Below, in pieces: positions 26,471-35,427 of a stretch of DNA of 64,000 bases. The notes below the pieces were generated by a model. It searched no databases. It worked only from the letters and a program-made list of their open reading frames with translations, and had not been told where the DNA came from. The stretch's first letter is position 1, and every line of letters begins with the position of its first letter. The translations under genes and the position numbers were made by a program. The DNA is from Palsa-1150 sp036490515 (lineage in GTDB: Bacteria > Myxococcota_A > Polyangia > Polyangiales > Polyangiaceae). The DNA is taken from positions 124,001 to 188,000 of the forward strand of contig DASXDU010000007.1 in assembly GCA_036490515.1 (NCBI GenBank), read 5' to 3'.

Positions 26471-27150
26471 GCGCGCGGAGTGACGCGTTCGTCGAGCGGC
26501 TCCGGCGCGAGGGGGCGTCGCGCTACCACAGCCTGCACCCCTTCAACGTGGCGATGCACGAGGGCCTGCTCGCGAAGGAGCAGCTCCGCAGGTGGGTCTT
26601 GCACCGCTACTACTACCAGACGCGGATCCCCATCAAGGACGCGCTCATCCTCTCGAAGAGCGAGGACCCGGCCTTCCGCCGCGCGTGGGCGCGCCGCATC
26701 GCGGACCACGACGGCGCGCGCGAGGGCGAGGGGGGCCTCGGCGAGTGGCTGCTCCTCGCCCAAGCCGTCGGTCTCGACCCGGAGGAGGTCCGCTCGACGC
26801 GCAGCGTGCTCCCCGCCGTCCGCTACGCGTGCGACTCGTACGTCGAGCTCGTGCGCGAGCGCTCGCTCGTCGAGGCCGTCGCCTCGTCGCTGACCGAGCA
26901 CTTCGCGCCGGACATCATGCGCACGCGCGTCGCCGCCTGGGAGAAGCACTACCCCTGGGTGGACCAGGCGGCGCTCGCGTACTTCCGCTCGCGCGTCCCC
27001 CGCGCCACGCGCGACGCCGAGGAGGCGCTCGCCTTCGTCGTCGCCCACGCGACGACGCCGGCGCTCGAGGACGCGTGCGTCCGCGCCCTCGTCGACAAGT
27101 GCCGCATCCTCTGGGCCATGCTCGACGCCGTGGCCGAGGCGACGCCGTGA
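26467..27150 (+). CDS. pqqC: Pyrroloquinoline-quinone synthase PqqC
   Basis: 227 residues, all-helical cofactorless oxidase that catalyses the last step, ring closure and eight-electron oxidation of the PQQ intermediate with O2. Conserved segments are YHSLHPFN (residues 20-27), HRYYYQTRIPIKDA, ADHDG with the active-site His, LTEHFAPDI, and the late Lys/Arg-containing DKCRILWAML. Length fits stand-alone PqqC; there is no fused PqqD, unlike in Methylobacterium. The GTG at 26467 overlaps the pqqB stop, and the pqqC stop overlaps the next start, so pqqB, pqqC and pqqDE are translationally coupled. Confidence 0.95.
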   Translation: MSARSDAFVERLRREGASRYHSLHPFNVAMHEGLLAKEQLRRWVLHRYYYQTRIPIKDALILSKSEDPAFRRAWARRIADHDGAREGEGGLGEWLLLAQAVGLDPEEVRSTRSVLPAVRYACDSYVELVRERSLVEAVASSLTEHFAPDIMRTRVAAWEKHYPWVDQAALAYFRSRVPRATRDAEEALAFVVAHATTPALEDACVRALVDKCRILWAMLDAVAEATP

Positions 27151-28532
27151 GGCCGCGCCTCGCCGGCAAGGCGCGCGTCGTCCCCGATCCACGCGACGGG
27201 CGCCCGGTGCTGCTGTCCCCCGAGCGGGGGCTCCGGCTGAGCGACACGGCCGCGGCGATCGTCGCCCTCTGCGACGGCGCCCACGACGTGCCCGCGATCG
27301 TTCGCGAGCTCGCGGCACGGTACGGCGCGCCCGACGACGCGATCGCGAGGGACGTCGAGGCGATGCTCGCCGACCTCCACCGGCGTGCCCTCCTCGAAGG
27401 GTGGACGCCCGCCGCGTCCGACGAGGCGAGTCCCTCGAACCTCGCAGCCCGCGCGGCCCCCACGCCGGACGCGGCGCCCTACACGCTCGTCGCCGAGCTG
27501 ACGCATCGCTGCCCTCTGGCGTGCCCCTACTGCTCGAACCCCGTGGAGCTCGTCCGGGGGAACTCCGAGCTCGCGACGGCGGAGTGGCTGCGCGTGCTCG
27601 ACGAGGCGCGGGCGCTCGGCGTGATGCAGGTCCACCTCACGGGAGGCGAGCCGCTGGCGCGCGCGGACCTCGAGCCCATCGCCGCGCACGCGCGCGAGCT
27701 CGGCCTCTACGTGAACCTCGTGACGAGTGGCATCCCGCTCGAACGCGCGCGTCTCGCGGGCCTCGCGCCGTCGATCGACCACGTGCAGCTGAGCGTCCAG
27801 GACGCCGACGCCGCCTCGAGCGACCGGGTCGCGGGCCTCGCGTCCCACGCGGCCAAGATGCAGGTCGCCGGGTGGATCCGGTCGCTGGGGCTCCCGTTCA
27901 CGCTGAACGTCGTGCTCCATCGCGCCAACCTCGACGGCATCGAAGCGATCGTCGCGATGGCCGAGCGCCTCGGGGCCGACCGCCTCGAGCTCGCGAACGT
28001 GCAGCTCGTCTCCTGGGCGCACAGGAACGCGGCGTCTCTCCTGCCCACGCGCTCCCAGATCGACCGCGCCCGGCAGGTGGCCCAGGAGGCGCGCGCACGT
28101 CTCGCCGGGACGATGGAGATCGTCTTCGTCCTTCCGGACTGGCATGCCGACCGACCGCGCGCGTGCATGGACGGGTGGGGGCAGCGGTTCGTCGTCGTGG
28201 CGCCGGACGGCGCGGTCCTGCCGTGCCATGCGGCGCGGTCCCTGCCGCTCGCCTTCGAGGGCGTACGCGACGGTCCCCTGGCGCGCATCTGGCGCGAAGG
28301 GGCGGGTCTCCAGGCGTTCCGGGGCGAGGCGTGGATGGCGGAGCCGTGCAGGAGCTGCGACCGCCGCGGCGTCGACTTCGGCGGGTGCCGGTGCCAGGCC
28401 TTCGCGTTGACGGGCGATGCCGGGGCGACCGATCCCGCCTGCGGGCTCGCTCCGTCTCACGCCCTCGTCCGGAGGGCCCGCGAGGACGCCGAGGGCGCGC
28501 AGGATCGCCGCTGGGTCTACCGCGGCCGCTGA
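27147..28532 (+). CDS. pqqDE: PqqD-PqqE fusion: PQQ peptide chaperone and radical SAM cross-linking enzyme
   Basis: 461 residues in one frame. Residues 1-88 are PqqD (LLSPERGLRLSDTAAAIVAL), the RiPP recognition element that binds PqqA. After a Pro/Ala linker, residues about 112-461 are PqqE: radical SAM motif CPLACPYC (Cys122, Cys126, Cys129), TGGEPL, and the SPASM-type C-terminus with CRSCDRRGVDFGGCRCQAF and TDPAC. PqqE forms the Glu-Tyr carbon-carbon bond in PqqA. Fusion would hold substrate binding and catalysis in one chain. No pqqF protease is adjacent; the prolyl oligopeptidase at 60890 is distant and unlinked. The start GTG 27147 overlaps the pqqC stop. Confidence 0.95.
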   Translation: MRPRLAGKARVVPDPRDGRPVLLSPERGLRLSDTAAAIVALCDGAHDVPAIVRELAARYGAPDDAIARDVEAMLADLHRRALLEGWTPAASDEASPSNLAARAAPTPDAAPYTLVAELTHRCPLACPYCSNPVELVRGNSELATAEWLRVLDEARALGVMQVHLTGGEPLARADLEPIAAHARELGLYVNLVTSGIPLERARLAGLAPSIDHVQLSVQDADAASSDRVAGLASHAAKMQVAGWIRSLGLPFTLNVVLHRANLDGIEAIVAMAERLGADRLELANVQLVSWAHRNAASLLPTRSQIDRARQVAQEARARLAGTMEIVFVLPDWHADRPRACMDGWGQRFVVVAPDGAVLPCHAARSLPLAFEGVRDGPLARIWREGAGLQAFRGEAWMAEPCRSCDRRGVDFGGCRCQAFALTGDAGATDPACGLAPSHALVRRAREDAEGAQDRRWVYRGR

Positions 28533-28561
28533 CCGCGCGGACCCTGCGCCGCCCTTCGTGC

Positions 28562-28567
28562 TAGAGC
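28562..28567 (+). promoter_or_regulatory. -10 element (TAGAGC) before hflX
   Basis: TAGAGC ends 7 bases before ATC 28575, the first codon of the conserved HflX N-terminus, and 133 bases before the first conventional start codon. Confidence 0.4.
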
Positions 28568-28574
28568 CTCTCGC

Positions 28575-30377
28575 ATCGAAGTCTACGGCAACAAGACCGG
28601 CCTCCCGCCGTCCGCGCTGCGCGCGCTCGAGCGCCTCTACCGCCGCCGCGTCCCGGCGAGCGACCTCACGACCCCCGAGCTGACTCGTTCGCTCGCGGCC
28701 GTGTCGCTCGAGACGGGCCGGCAGGTGGGCGTCCTCGTTCACCGGTCCGGCCAGGTCGACACGGTCATCGTCGGCGACGCGGGCAAGCTGATGCTCCCCG
28801 ACATCGGCCGCCTGCGCGCCGCCGAGGGCCGCTTCCGCGGGCTTCGCCTCGTCCACACGCACCTTCGCGCCGAGCCGCTGACGCGCGACGATCTCGTCGA
28901 CCTCGTTCGCCTTCGCCTCGATCTCGTCGCGGCCATCCAGATCGCCCACGGCGGCGAGCCTCGCGCCATCGTCTACGCCCACAACGTGCCCGCCGAGGAC
29001 GGGGAGCTCCCGTACCGCGAGGTGGGCCCCGTCCCGATCGCGCAGGCCCACGTCGACGTCGCGAGGCTCATGGCGGGCCTCGAGGCCGAGTTCGCGCGCA
29101 AGGCCCGCGCGCGCGTCGTCGAGGCCAAGGACGGCCGCGCGATCCTCGTCCACGTCGGCGACAAGTCGAAGGGGGCCGGGGCAGCCCACGAGGCCGAGGA
29201 GAGCATCCGGGAGCTCCACGAGCTCGCGCGCACCGCCGGGACCGAGGTCGCCGACGCCGTCGTCCAGCTTCGCGACCACATCGACCCGAAGTTCGTCATG
29301 GGCAAGGGCAAGCTCGAGGAGGTCCTCGTCCGCGCGATGCAGCTCGACGCGGGCGTCCTCGTCTTCGACCGCGAGCTCACGCCCGCGCAGGCGAGCGCCA
29401 TCGCCAAGCACACCGACCTCAAGGTCATCGATCGCACGCAGCTGATCCTCGACATCTTCGCGCAGCGCGCCGAGGGCAAGGACGGCAAGCTCCAGGTGGA
29501 GCTCGCGCAGCTCAAGTACGCCATGCCGCGCCTGGCGCAGAAGGACGACTCGCTCTCGCGCCTCACCGGCGGCATCGGCGGGAGGGGGCCCGGGGAGACG
29601 AAGCTCGAGATCGGGCGCCGCCGCGCGAAGGACCGCGTGTCGCACCTCGAGCACCAGCTGAAGCAGCTCGGCAAGCAGCGGGAGCAGCGTCGCAGGCGCC
29701 GCACGCGCTCGGGCGTGCCCACCGTGGCCATCGTCGGCTACACGAACGCCGGCAAGAGCACGCTCCTCAACACGCTGACCGGCGCCCAGGTGCTCGCCGA
29801 GGACAAGCTCTTCGCGACGCTCGACACGCGCTCCCGCGTCCTTCGCTGCGGCTGGGCGGGCTGGGGCGAGCGCGAGGTCGTCGTCACCGACACCGTGGGC
29901 TTCATCCGCAAGCTCCCGAGGGACCTCTTCGCGGCGTTCCGCGCGACCTTCGAGGAGGCGGCCGACGCCGATCTCCTCGTCCACGTCGTCGACGCCAGCG
30001 ATCCCGCGATGGAGCACCACGTGCGCACGGTGACCGCCGTCCTCGAGGAGCTCGGCCTGCTCGGCATCCCGCAGCTCATGGTCCTGAACAAGGTCGATCG
30101 CCTCGAGCGGGGCGAGCTGCGCCTCCTCGAGCGGTCGTATCCCGACGCGGCGTTCGTCAGCGCGGTCGACCGCGAGTCGACGCGCCCTCTCCTCGACCGC
30201 ATCGCGCGCGAGCTCGCCGAGAAGTGGGACCGGAGCGCGCGCGGTCCGAGCGTCGAGCCTCACGCGGACGTTCCCGTCGCCGAATCACCCGCCCCCGCCG
30301 CCGCCGAGATGACCACCCTCGACGAGATGCTCCGCGCCGGCGGCAAGCGCCCGCGACGCCGGTCCGCCCGGGTGTAG
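28575..30377 (+). CDS. hflX: Ribosome-associated GTPase HflX (apparent ATC start)
   Basis: 600 residues. HflX binds the 50S subunit and splits stalled or hibernating ribosomes. Extended N-terminal domain, then GIGGRGPGETKLE linker, then G domain with G1 GYTNAGKST (residues 388-396), G3 DTVGF and G4 NKVD; the C-terminus is Lys/Arg/Pro-rich. The first conventional in-frame start is GTG 28701, but conserved family sequence (YGNKTGLPPSALRALERLYR) is encoded 40 codons earlier. Going upstream the only candidate before the pqqE stop (same frame) is ATC 28575, 7 bases after TAGAGC. Either a non-canonical leaderless start or a sequence error explains this; if GTG 28701 is used the protein has 558 residues. 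Confidence 0.9.
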   Translation: MEVYGNKTGLPPSALRALERLYRRRVPASDLTTPELTRSLAAVSLETGRQVGVLVHRSGQVDTVIVGDAGKLMLPDIGRLRAAEGRFRGLRLVHTHLRAEPLTRDDLVDLVRLRLDLVAAIQIAHGGEPRAIVYAHNVPAEDGELPYREVGPVPIAQAHVDVARLMAGLEAEFARKARARVVEAKDGRAILVHVGDKSKGAGAAHEAEESIRELHELARTAGTEVADAVVQLRDHIDPKFVMGKGKLEEVLVRAMQLDAGVLVFDRELTPAQASAIAKHTDLKVIDRTQLILDIFAQRAEGKDGKLQVELAQLKYAMPRLAQKDDSLSRLTGGIGGRGPGETKLEIGRRRAKDRVSHLEHQLKQLGKQREQRRRRRTRSGVPTVAIVGYTNAGKSTLLNTLTGAQVLAEDKLFATLDTRSRVLRCGWAGWGEREVVVTDTVGFIRKLPRDLFAAFRATFEEAADADLLVHVVDASDPAMEHHVRTVTAVLEELGLLGIPQLMVLNKVDRLERGELRLLERSYPDAAFVSAVDRESTRPLLDRIARELAEKWDRSARGPSVEPHADVPVAESPAPAAAEMTTLDEMLRAGGKRPRRRSARV

Positions 30378-30380
30378 GAT
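30375..30380 (+). promoter_or_regulatory. -10 element (TAGGAT) overlapping the hflX stop
   Basis: TAGGAT starts in the hflX TAG stop codon and ends 9 bases before ATG 30390. Confidence 0.4.
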
Positions 30381-30389
30381 CCGCCGCCG

Positions 30390-30713
30390 ATGCGCGCCTG
30401 CCTCCTCGCCTGCGTCGTCCTGCTCGCCGCGTGCGGCGGCGGCCTCGCGCGTGGCGAGGCAGAGTTCGACGACGGACGGTACCCGGACGCCAAGCAGACG
30501 TTCGCCGGGCTCGAGGACGAGAGCCACGGGTGGAGCGACGCGCGGCGCGCCGAGTACTCGCTCTACCGCGGTCTCACGCTGAACGCCCTGGGCGACCGTG
30601 CGCAGGCGGGCGTCTGGCTCCGCGAGGCGAAGGCCATCGAGGAGGCGCACCCCGGCTCGCTGTCGCGCGAGCAGGTGCAGCGCATGAAGCTCGCGGTGGA
30701 ATCGTCCAACTGA
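30390..30713 (+). CDS. Small TPR-like lipoprotein
   Basis: 107 residues. Type II signal with lipobox LAAC at residue 15, then one and a half TPR-like helical hairpins (ARGEAEFDDGRYPDAKQTF, then YSLYRGLTLNALGDRAQAG). Small TPR lipoproteins of this kind often assist outer-membrane or secretion complexes, but nothing identifies the partner. It begins 12 bases after hflX with its own -10-like TAGGAT overlapping the hflX stop. Confidence 0.75.
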   Translation: MRACLLACVVLLAACGGGLARGEAEFDDGRYPDAKQTFAGLEDESHGWSDARRAEYSLYRGLTLNALGDRAQAGVWLREAKAIEEAHPGSLSREQVQRMKLAVESSN

Positions 30714-30840
30714 CGCGTCGCCGGCGTGGCGGGTGGCTCCGCCGTGCCTCGCGCGGTCGCATTTCGCCGCACGTCGCCCTGCCAAATGGGCGTGCTCCGC
30801 GGCGTCAGCCGTGGTCCGCGCGTTGCACTGGGACGCGTTC

Positions 30841-31422
30841 ATGACCACCCGGACCATCCTGACTTGCTGTACGGCGGCAGCCATCGTGGCCGCGCCGCTC
30901 CTCGTCTCGACCCCTGCCCAGGCGCAGGAGGGACGCTACGACTACTACGAGGGCCGCGCGCTCTACCCCATCGAGGTCGAGCCTCACTTCACGTTCGGCG
31001 CGGAGAACGTCTACGGCAACACCGGCTTCGGCGGCGGCGTTCGCCTCGGAATCCCGATCGTGGCCGGCCACCTGGGCCAGGTCCCGCAGAACCTGGCCAT
31101 CAGCTTCGGCGGCGACATCCTCCACTACGACAACTGCTACTTCGGCGACTTCTGCAGCGCGAACTACCTCCAGGTGCCCGTCGCGCTCCAGTGGAACGTC
31201 TTCGTCGCCCGCCCCGTGAGCCTCTTCGTCGAGGGTGGCGTGTTCGCCTACAAGGGCTGGTTCGACGAGTGCGGCCCGAACAACCCGGGCTGCTCCGCTC
31301 CGTCGGACTTCGGCGTGCTGCCGACGCTCGCCATCGGCGGGCGCGTCCACATCGGGCGCAACGCGGCCTTCACGCTGCGCGTCGGCTACCCGACCACGAC
31401 CCTCGGCGTCTCGTTCATGTGA
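30841..31422 (+). CDS. Small outer-membrane beta-barrel-like protein
   Basis: 193 residues with a signal peptide (cleavage near AQA, residue 29). The mature part alternates hydrophobic and polar residues with aromatic girdles and ends in Met after VGYPTTTLGVSF, as in outer-membrane barrels of about eight strands. Two Cys pairs (NCYFGDFC, CGPNNPGC) may close surface loops. No named family was assigned. The upstream 127-bp gap shows no clear -10 element close to the ATG. The AsmA-like gene starts 9 bp downstream, so the two are probably an envelope operon. Confidence 0.7.
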   Translation: MTTRTILTCCTAAAIVAAPLLVSTPAQAQEGRYDYYEGRALYPIEVEPHFTFGAENVYGNTGFGGGVRLGIPIVAGHLGQVPQNLAISFGGDILHYDNCYFGDFCSANYLQVPVALQWNVFVARPVSLFVEGGVFAYKGWFDECGPNNPGCSAPSDFGVLPTLAIGGRVHIGRNAAFTLRVGYPTTTLGVSFM

Positions 31423-31431
31423 CGGACGGCG

Positions 31432-33702
31432 ATGAGCCGACGACGCACCGGGCTGCGCCAGCGCGCGGCGCAGCTCGTGCGCGTGCTCCTCTACGTCGCG
31501 TGCGGCGCGGTGGCGCTCTACTACGTCGCCATCAACGTGTTCGTCCGGACGCGCATCTTCCGGAACCTCATCGGCGCCGACCCCGACTCGCTCCTCGTCG
31601 ACTACACGAGCGCGTACTCGATCGTCCCCGGGCGCATCCACGTCGAGGGGCTGCGCATCCGCGGCAAGGACAGCAACGTCGAGTGGATCCTGTCGCTCGA
31701 TCGCTGTGACTTCGACGTCTCGTTCCGGGAGCTCGCGCACAAGAAGTTCCACGCGAGCCACGTCGAGGGCGACGGCCTGAGCCTTCGCATGCGGCAGCGC
31801 GAGCCGACCTTCACGCCCGACGAGACGCGCTCTCTCCCGCCCGTCCCCGGCTTCTCGGACCCGCCCTACTCCGGCGTGAAGCCGCCGCCCCTCACGGACG
31901 CGAACTACAACCTCTGGACGATCCAGCTCGACGGCGTCCACGCCGCGCACGTTCGCGAGATCTGGCTCGACACGATGCGCTACGCGGGCGACGTCGACAT
32001 CCGCGGGCGGTGGTACTTCCGTCCCGTCCGGTGGCTCGACGTCGGCCCCGCGACGATCGACGCGCGCGTCCTCCAGGTCTCGCGCGGGATCGACGAGATC
32101 TGGGCGTGGGGCGGCTCGGGGCACCTCGTCGTCACCGTGCACCCGTTCGACGTGCGCGTCCCTACCGGGCTCGACGTCCTTCACCAGGTCTCCGTCTCGG
32201 GCGACCTCCGCGGCGCGCTCCGCCTCGAGGCCCTCTCGGAGCGAGCCCTCGCGGGCCGCGCGCGTGTCACGCGCGGCGACGTCTTCGTCGACGGCGTCCT
32301 CGACGTCGATCACGGCGTCGTCCGTCCGCCCACGCACGTCCACGCGGGTTCCTTCGAAGGGGGCCTCCACGCGGAGGGGCTCGACTTCGCCGCGGCGCTC
32401 GAGGGCGACGCAGCGGTCGACCCGGACGGTACGGGCCACGCGCGCGTGGACGCACGCGCCGTGAAGGTCGCGCAGTCCGGGTTCGCGCGCGGGACCCTCG
32501 GCCACGCCGACGCGGTCGTACGCACGCGTCGCCTCGACCTCGCCGCTCTCGGAGGCGACGCGACGTACACCGCGGACGTGGAGGACGCCGCGACCGACTC
32601 GCTCCGCTACTGGTGGGGTCGCGCCGGGCTCGAGACGAAGCTCCCCCTCGACGCCCGCGAGGCGACGGCGACGGCCCATCTCGAGGGCGCGCTCGCCGCG
32701 AAGAGCGCGCGTGGCTGGGCGCACGCCGCGGTGCGCGACGCCGTCGTGGAGCAGAAGGGGGTGCGCCTTCGCGCCGCGTCGCTGAAGGCAGACGTCGAGC
32801 GGTTCGATCTCGAGCGCGCGCAGCACACCGTCCGCGCAGGCCTGGCCCACGCGTCCGCCGAGGACGTCTCCCTCGAGACGAGCAGCGGCCGGCGCGTCCT
32901 CGACGTGCCACGCGTGAATGCGCGCGCCGAGGGCATGCTCGCGGCCCCTGCGGGCGTCCTCGGGCACGTGGCCCTCGACGTCCCCTCCATCCGCGTCCCC
33001 GATGCCTCCGCCGCCCTCCGCCTCGTGAAGCTCCCGTCTCTGCGCTTCGAGGGGGGCGCGGCCGCGGGCTCGGCGAAGCTCGACGTGGACCTCGGGCAGG
33101 GGACGGCGACCGGATCGGCCGCTCTCGTCGCGCGCGGTCTCCGCGTGCACGCCGGGGACAGGACGCTCGACGGCGACGCCACGGCCACCCTCCTCGCGCG
33201 CTCGACCGGCCAGTACACGGCGCTCCGCGGCAGCAGCGTCGTGTTCCGCGAGCGCGCCTCCGACGGCTGGTGGGCCAAGGCCTGGCTCGAGGACGGCTGG
33301 TTGTCCTTCGGCGGCGGCCCGCGCTTTCGCGGGAAGGTCGTCGTCCACGCGAAGGACGCGTCGCCTCTCGAGGCGATGGTCGCCCCTCGCCTCGCCGGGG
33401 TCGAGTCGCTTGCCCTCGGCGCCGTGCCCACGGGCGATCTCGACGCGAGCGGCGAGCTGCTCGTCTCGCGCTCGGCCGTCGAGGCGCGCGAGGTCTGGGC
33501 GCGCTCGGACGGGTTCGACATGGGCCTCGAGCTCGTGAACCTCGGGCCGCGCAAGGAAGGCGCGCTCCTGGTCGAGGTCGGCCTCGTGCACGCCGGCGTC
33601 GACCTCTCGAGCGGGCAGGGAGGCGTCATCCTCTTCGGCGCGGGGCCCTGGTTCGCCGCGAAGTCGGCGTCCGTGCGCGAGGTCGCGCGCCGCTTCGAGT
33701 GA
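31432..33702 (+). CDS. Large AsmA/YdbH-like envelope protein
   Basis: 756 residues. A basic N-terminus and one membrane helix (about residues 17-38) anchor a long, strongly beta-rich domain with repeating short strands (GDVFVDGVLDVDHG, ATYTADVEDAA, LDVDLGQGTATGSAAL) lacking cysteines or catalytic motifs. This matches the look of AsmA-type proteins that bridge inner and outer membranes and help move phospholipids; similarity to a specific member (TamB, YhdP, YdbH) was not established. Placed 9 bp after an outer-membrane barrel gene. Start ATG 31432. Confidence 0.65.
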   Translation: MSRRRTGLRQRAAQLVRVLLYVACGAVALYYVAINVFVRTRIFRNLIGADPDSLLVDYTSAYSIVPGRIHVEGLRIRGKDSNVEWILSLDRCDFDVSFRELAHKKFHASHVEGDGLSLRMRQREPTFTPDETRSLPPVPGFSDPPYSGVKPPPLTDANYNLWTIQLDGVHAAHVREIWLDTMRYAGDVDIRGRWYFRPVRWLDVGPATIDARVLQVSRGIDEIWAWGGSGHLVVTVHPFDVRVPTGLDVLHQVSVSGDLRGALRLEALSERALAGRARVTRGDVFVDGVLDVDHGVVRPPTHVHAGSFEGGLHAEGLDFAAALEGDAAVDPDGTGHARVDARAVKVAQSGFARGTLGHADAVVRTRRLDLAALGGDATYTADVEDAATDSLRYWWGRAGLETKLPLDAREATATAHLEGALAAKSARGWAHAAVRDAVVEQKGVRLRAASLKADVERFDLERAQHTVRAGLAHASAEDVSLETSSGRRVLDVPRVNARAEGMLAAPAGVLGHVALDVPSIRVPDASAALRLVKLPSLRFEGGAAAGSAKLDVDLGQGTATGSAALVARGLRVHAGDRTLDGDATATLLARSTGQYTALRGSSVVFRERASDGWWAKAWLEDGWLSFGGGPRFRGKVVVHAKDASPLEAMVAPRLAGVESLALGAVPTGDLDASGELLVSRSAVEAREVWARSDGFDMGLELVNLGPRKEGALLVEVGLVHAGVDLSSGQGGVILFGAGPWFAAKSASVREVARRFE

Positions 33703-33731
33703 CGGGCCTCGACCGGGCGCCCGTCCTGGAC

Positions 33732-33737
33732 TACCCC
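33732..33737 (+). promoter_or_regulatory. -10-like element (TACCCC) before hutU
   Basis: TACCCC ends 7 bases before ATG 33745. This is the weakest match in the series. Confidence 0.25.
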
Positions 33738-33744
33738 TGCCCCC

Positions 33745-35409
33745 ATGTCCTCTCCGCGCACGCTGCGCGCCCCGCGGGGCGCCGAGATCTCCTGCAAGGG
33801 CTGGGTCCAGGAGGCGGCTCTCCGCATGCTGCACAACAACCTCGACCCCGAGGTGGCGGAGCGGCCCGAGGATCTCGTCGTCTACGGCGGTACGGGCAAG
33901 GCGGCCCGCAACTGGGACTGCTTCGACGTCATCGTCCGCGAGCTGCGCGCCCTCGGCGGCGACGAGACGCTCCTCGTGCAGAGCGGCAAGGCGGTCGGCA
34001 AGTTCCGCACGCACCCCGACGCGCCGCGCGTCCTGCTCGCGAACTCGAACCTCGTCCCCAAGTGGGCCACCTGGGACGAGTTCCGTCGTCTCGAGGCGAT
34101 GGGCCTCACGATGTTCGGGCAGATGACGGCGGGCTCGTGGATCTACATCGGCACGCAGGGCATCCTCCAGGGGACGTACGAGACGTTCGTCGCGGCGCGC
34201 CGCGCGTACGGCGAGCGCACGAAGAAGGAGGGCGCGCCGTGGGTGCTCACCGCGGGCCTGGGCGGCATGGGCGGCGCGCAGCCTCTCGCGGCGACCATGG
34301 CCGGCATGAGCTGCCTCGCCGTCGAGGTGGATCGCGCGCGCATCGAGAAGCGCCTCGCGACGCGCTACGTCGACGTGGCGGTCGACGACCTCGACGCCGC
34401 CCTCGGGCGCATCGACGCCGCCCACCGCGAGGGGCGCGCGCTCAGCATCGCTCTCTGCGCGAACGCCGCCGAGGTCTACCCCGAGCTCGTGCGGCGCGGC
34501 ATCGTCCCCGATCTCGTGACCGAGCAGACCGCCGCCCACGACCCCCTCAACGGCTACGTGCCGCTCGGCCTGTCCCTCGACGAGGCCGCCGAGCTCCGCG
34601 CCGAAGACCCGGCGGGCTACGTCGAGCGCGCCAAGGCCAGCATGGCCGAGGAGGTCTCGGCGATGCTCTGGATGAAGGAGCAGGGCGCCGAGGTCTTCGA
34701 CTACGGCAACAACATCCGCGCCTGCGCGAAGGAGGCCGGCTGCGAGGACGCGTTCGACATCCCGGGGTTCGTCCCCGCGTACATCCGGCCTCTCTTCTGC
34801 GTGGGCAAGGGCCCGTTCCGCTGGGTCGCGCTCAGCGGCGACCCGGCGGACATCGCGGCGACCGACGAGGCCGTGCTCGCGGCCGTCCCGGGCGACGCGG
34901 ACCTGAAGCGCTGGATCGAGCTGGCCCAGGAGCGCGTGACGTTCCAGGGGCTCCCATCGCGCATCTGCTGGCTCGGGTACGGCGACCGGGCGAAGGTCGG
35001 GCTCGCGTTCAACGAGCTGGTGCGAACGGGCAAGGTCAAGGCGCCCATCGTCATCGGGCGCGATCACCTCGACTGCGGCAGCGTCGCGTCCCCGAACCGC
35101 GAGACCGAGGCGATGAAGGACGGCTCGGACGCCATCGCCGACTGGGCGCTCCTCAACGCGCTCGTGAACACGGCGGCGGGCGCGAGCTGGGTGAGCTTCC
35201 ACCACGGCGGCGGCGTGGGCATGGGCATGAGCCTGCACGCGGGCATGGTCGTCGTCGCCGACGGAACGCCCGACGCCGCGCGCCGCCTCGAGCGCGTGCT
35301 GACGAGCGATCCCGGGATGGGCGTCATCCGGCACGCCGACGCGGGGTACGACGACGCGAAGGAGTTCGCGCGCGCCCGCGGCGTGCACGTGCCGCACGCC
35401 GTCGAGTAG
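33745..35409 (+). CDS. hutU: Urocanate hydratase
   Basis: 554 residues, full length. HutU converts urocanate to 4-imidazolone-5-propionate in histidine breakdown, using tightly bound NAD+ as an electrophile. Seen: the opening GWVQEAALRMLHNNLDPEVA, YGGTGKAARNW, the Rossmann-type glycine segment GLGGMGGAQPLA, and the late conserved region with RPLFCVGKGPFRW carrying the conserved Cys, followed by GRDHLDCGSVASP and FHHGGGVGMG. No hutH, hutI or hutG lies in this window, so the rest of the pathway must be elsewhere. The ATG at 33745 is 7 bases after a weak TACCCC. Confidence 0.96.
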   Translation: MSSPRTLRAPRGAEISCKGWVQEAALRMLHNNLDPEVAERPEDLVVYGGTGKAARNWDCFDVIVRELRALGGDETLLVQSGKAVGKFRTHPDAPRVLLANSNLVPKWATWDEFRRLEAMGLTMFGQMTAGSWIYIGTQGILQGTYETFVAARRAYGERTKKEGAPWVLTAGLGGMGGAQPLAATMAGMSCLAVEVDRARIEKRLATRYVDVAVDDLDAALGRIDAAHREGRALSIALCANAAEVYPELVRRGIVPDLVTEQTAAHDPLNGYVPLGLSLDEAAELRAEDPAGYVERAKASMAEEVSAMLWMKEQGAEVFDYGNNIRACAKEAGCEDAFDIPGFVPAYIRPLFCVGKGPFRWVALSGDPADIAATDEAVLAAVPGDADLKRWIELAQERVTFQGLPSRICWLGYGDRAKVGLAFNELVRTGKVKAPIVIGRDHLDCGSVASPNRETEAMKDGSDAIADWALLNALVNTAAGASWVSFHHGGGVGMGMSLHAGMVVVADGTPDAARRLERVLTSDPGMGVIRHADAGYDDAKEFARARGVHVPHAVE

Positions 35410-35427
35410 TCGTCCGCAGGCGAGCGT

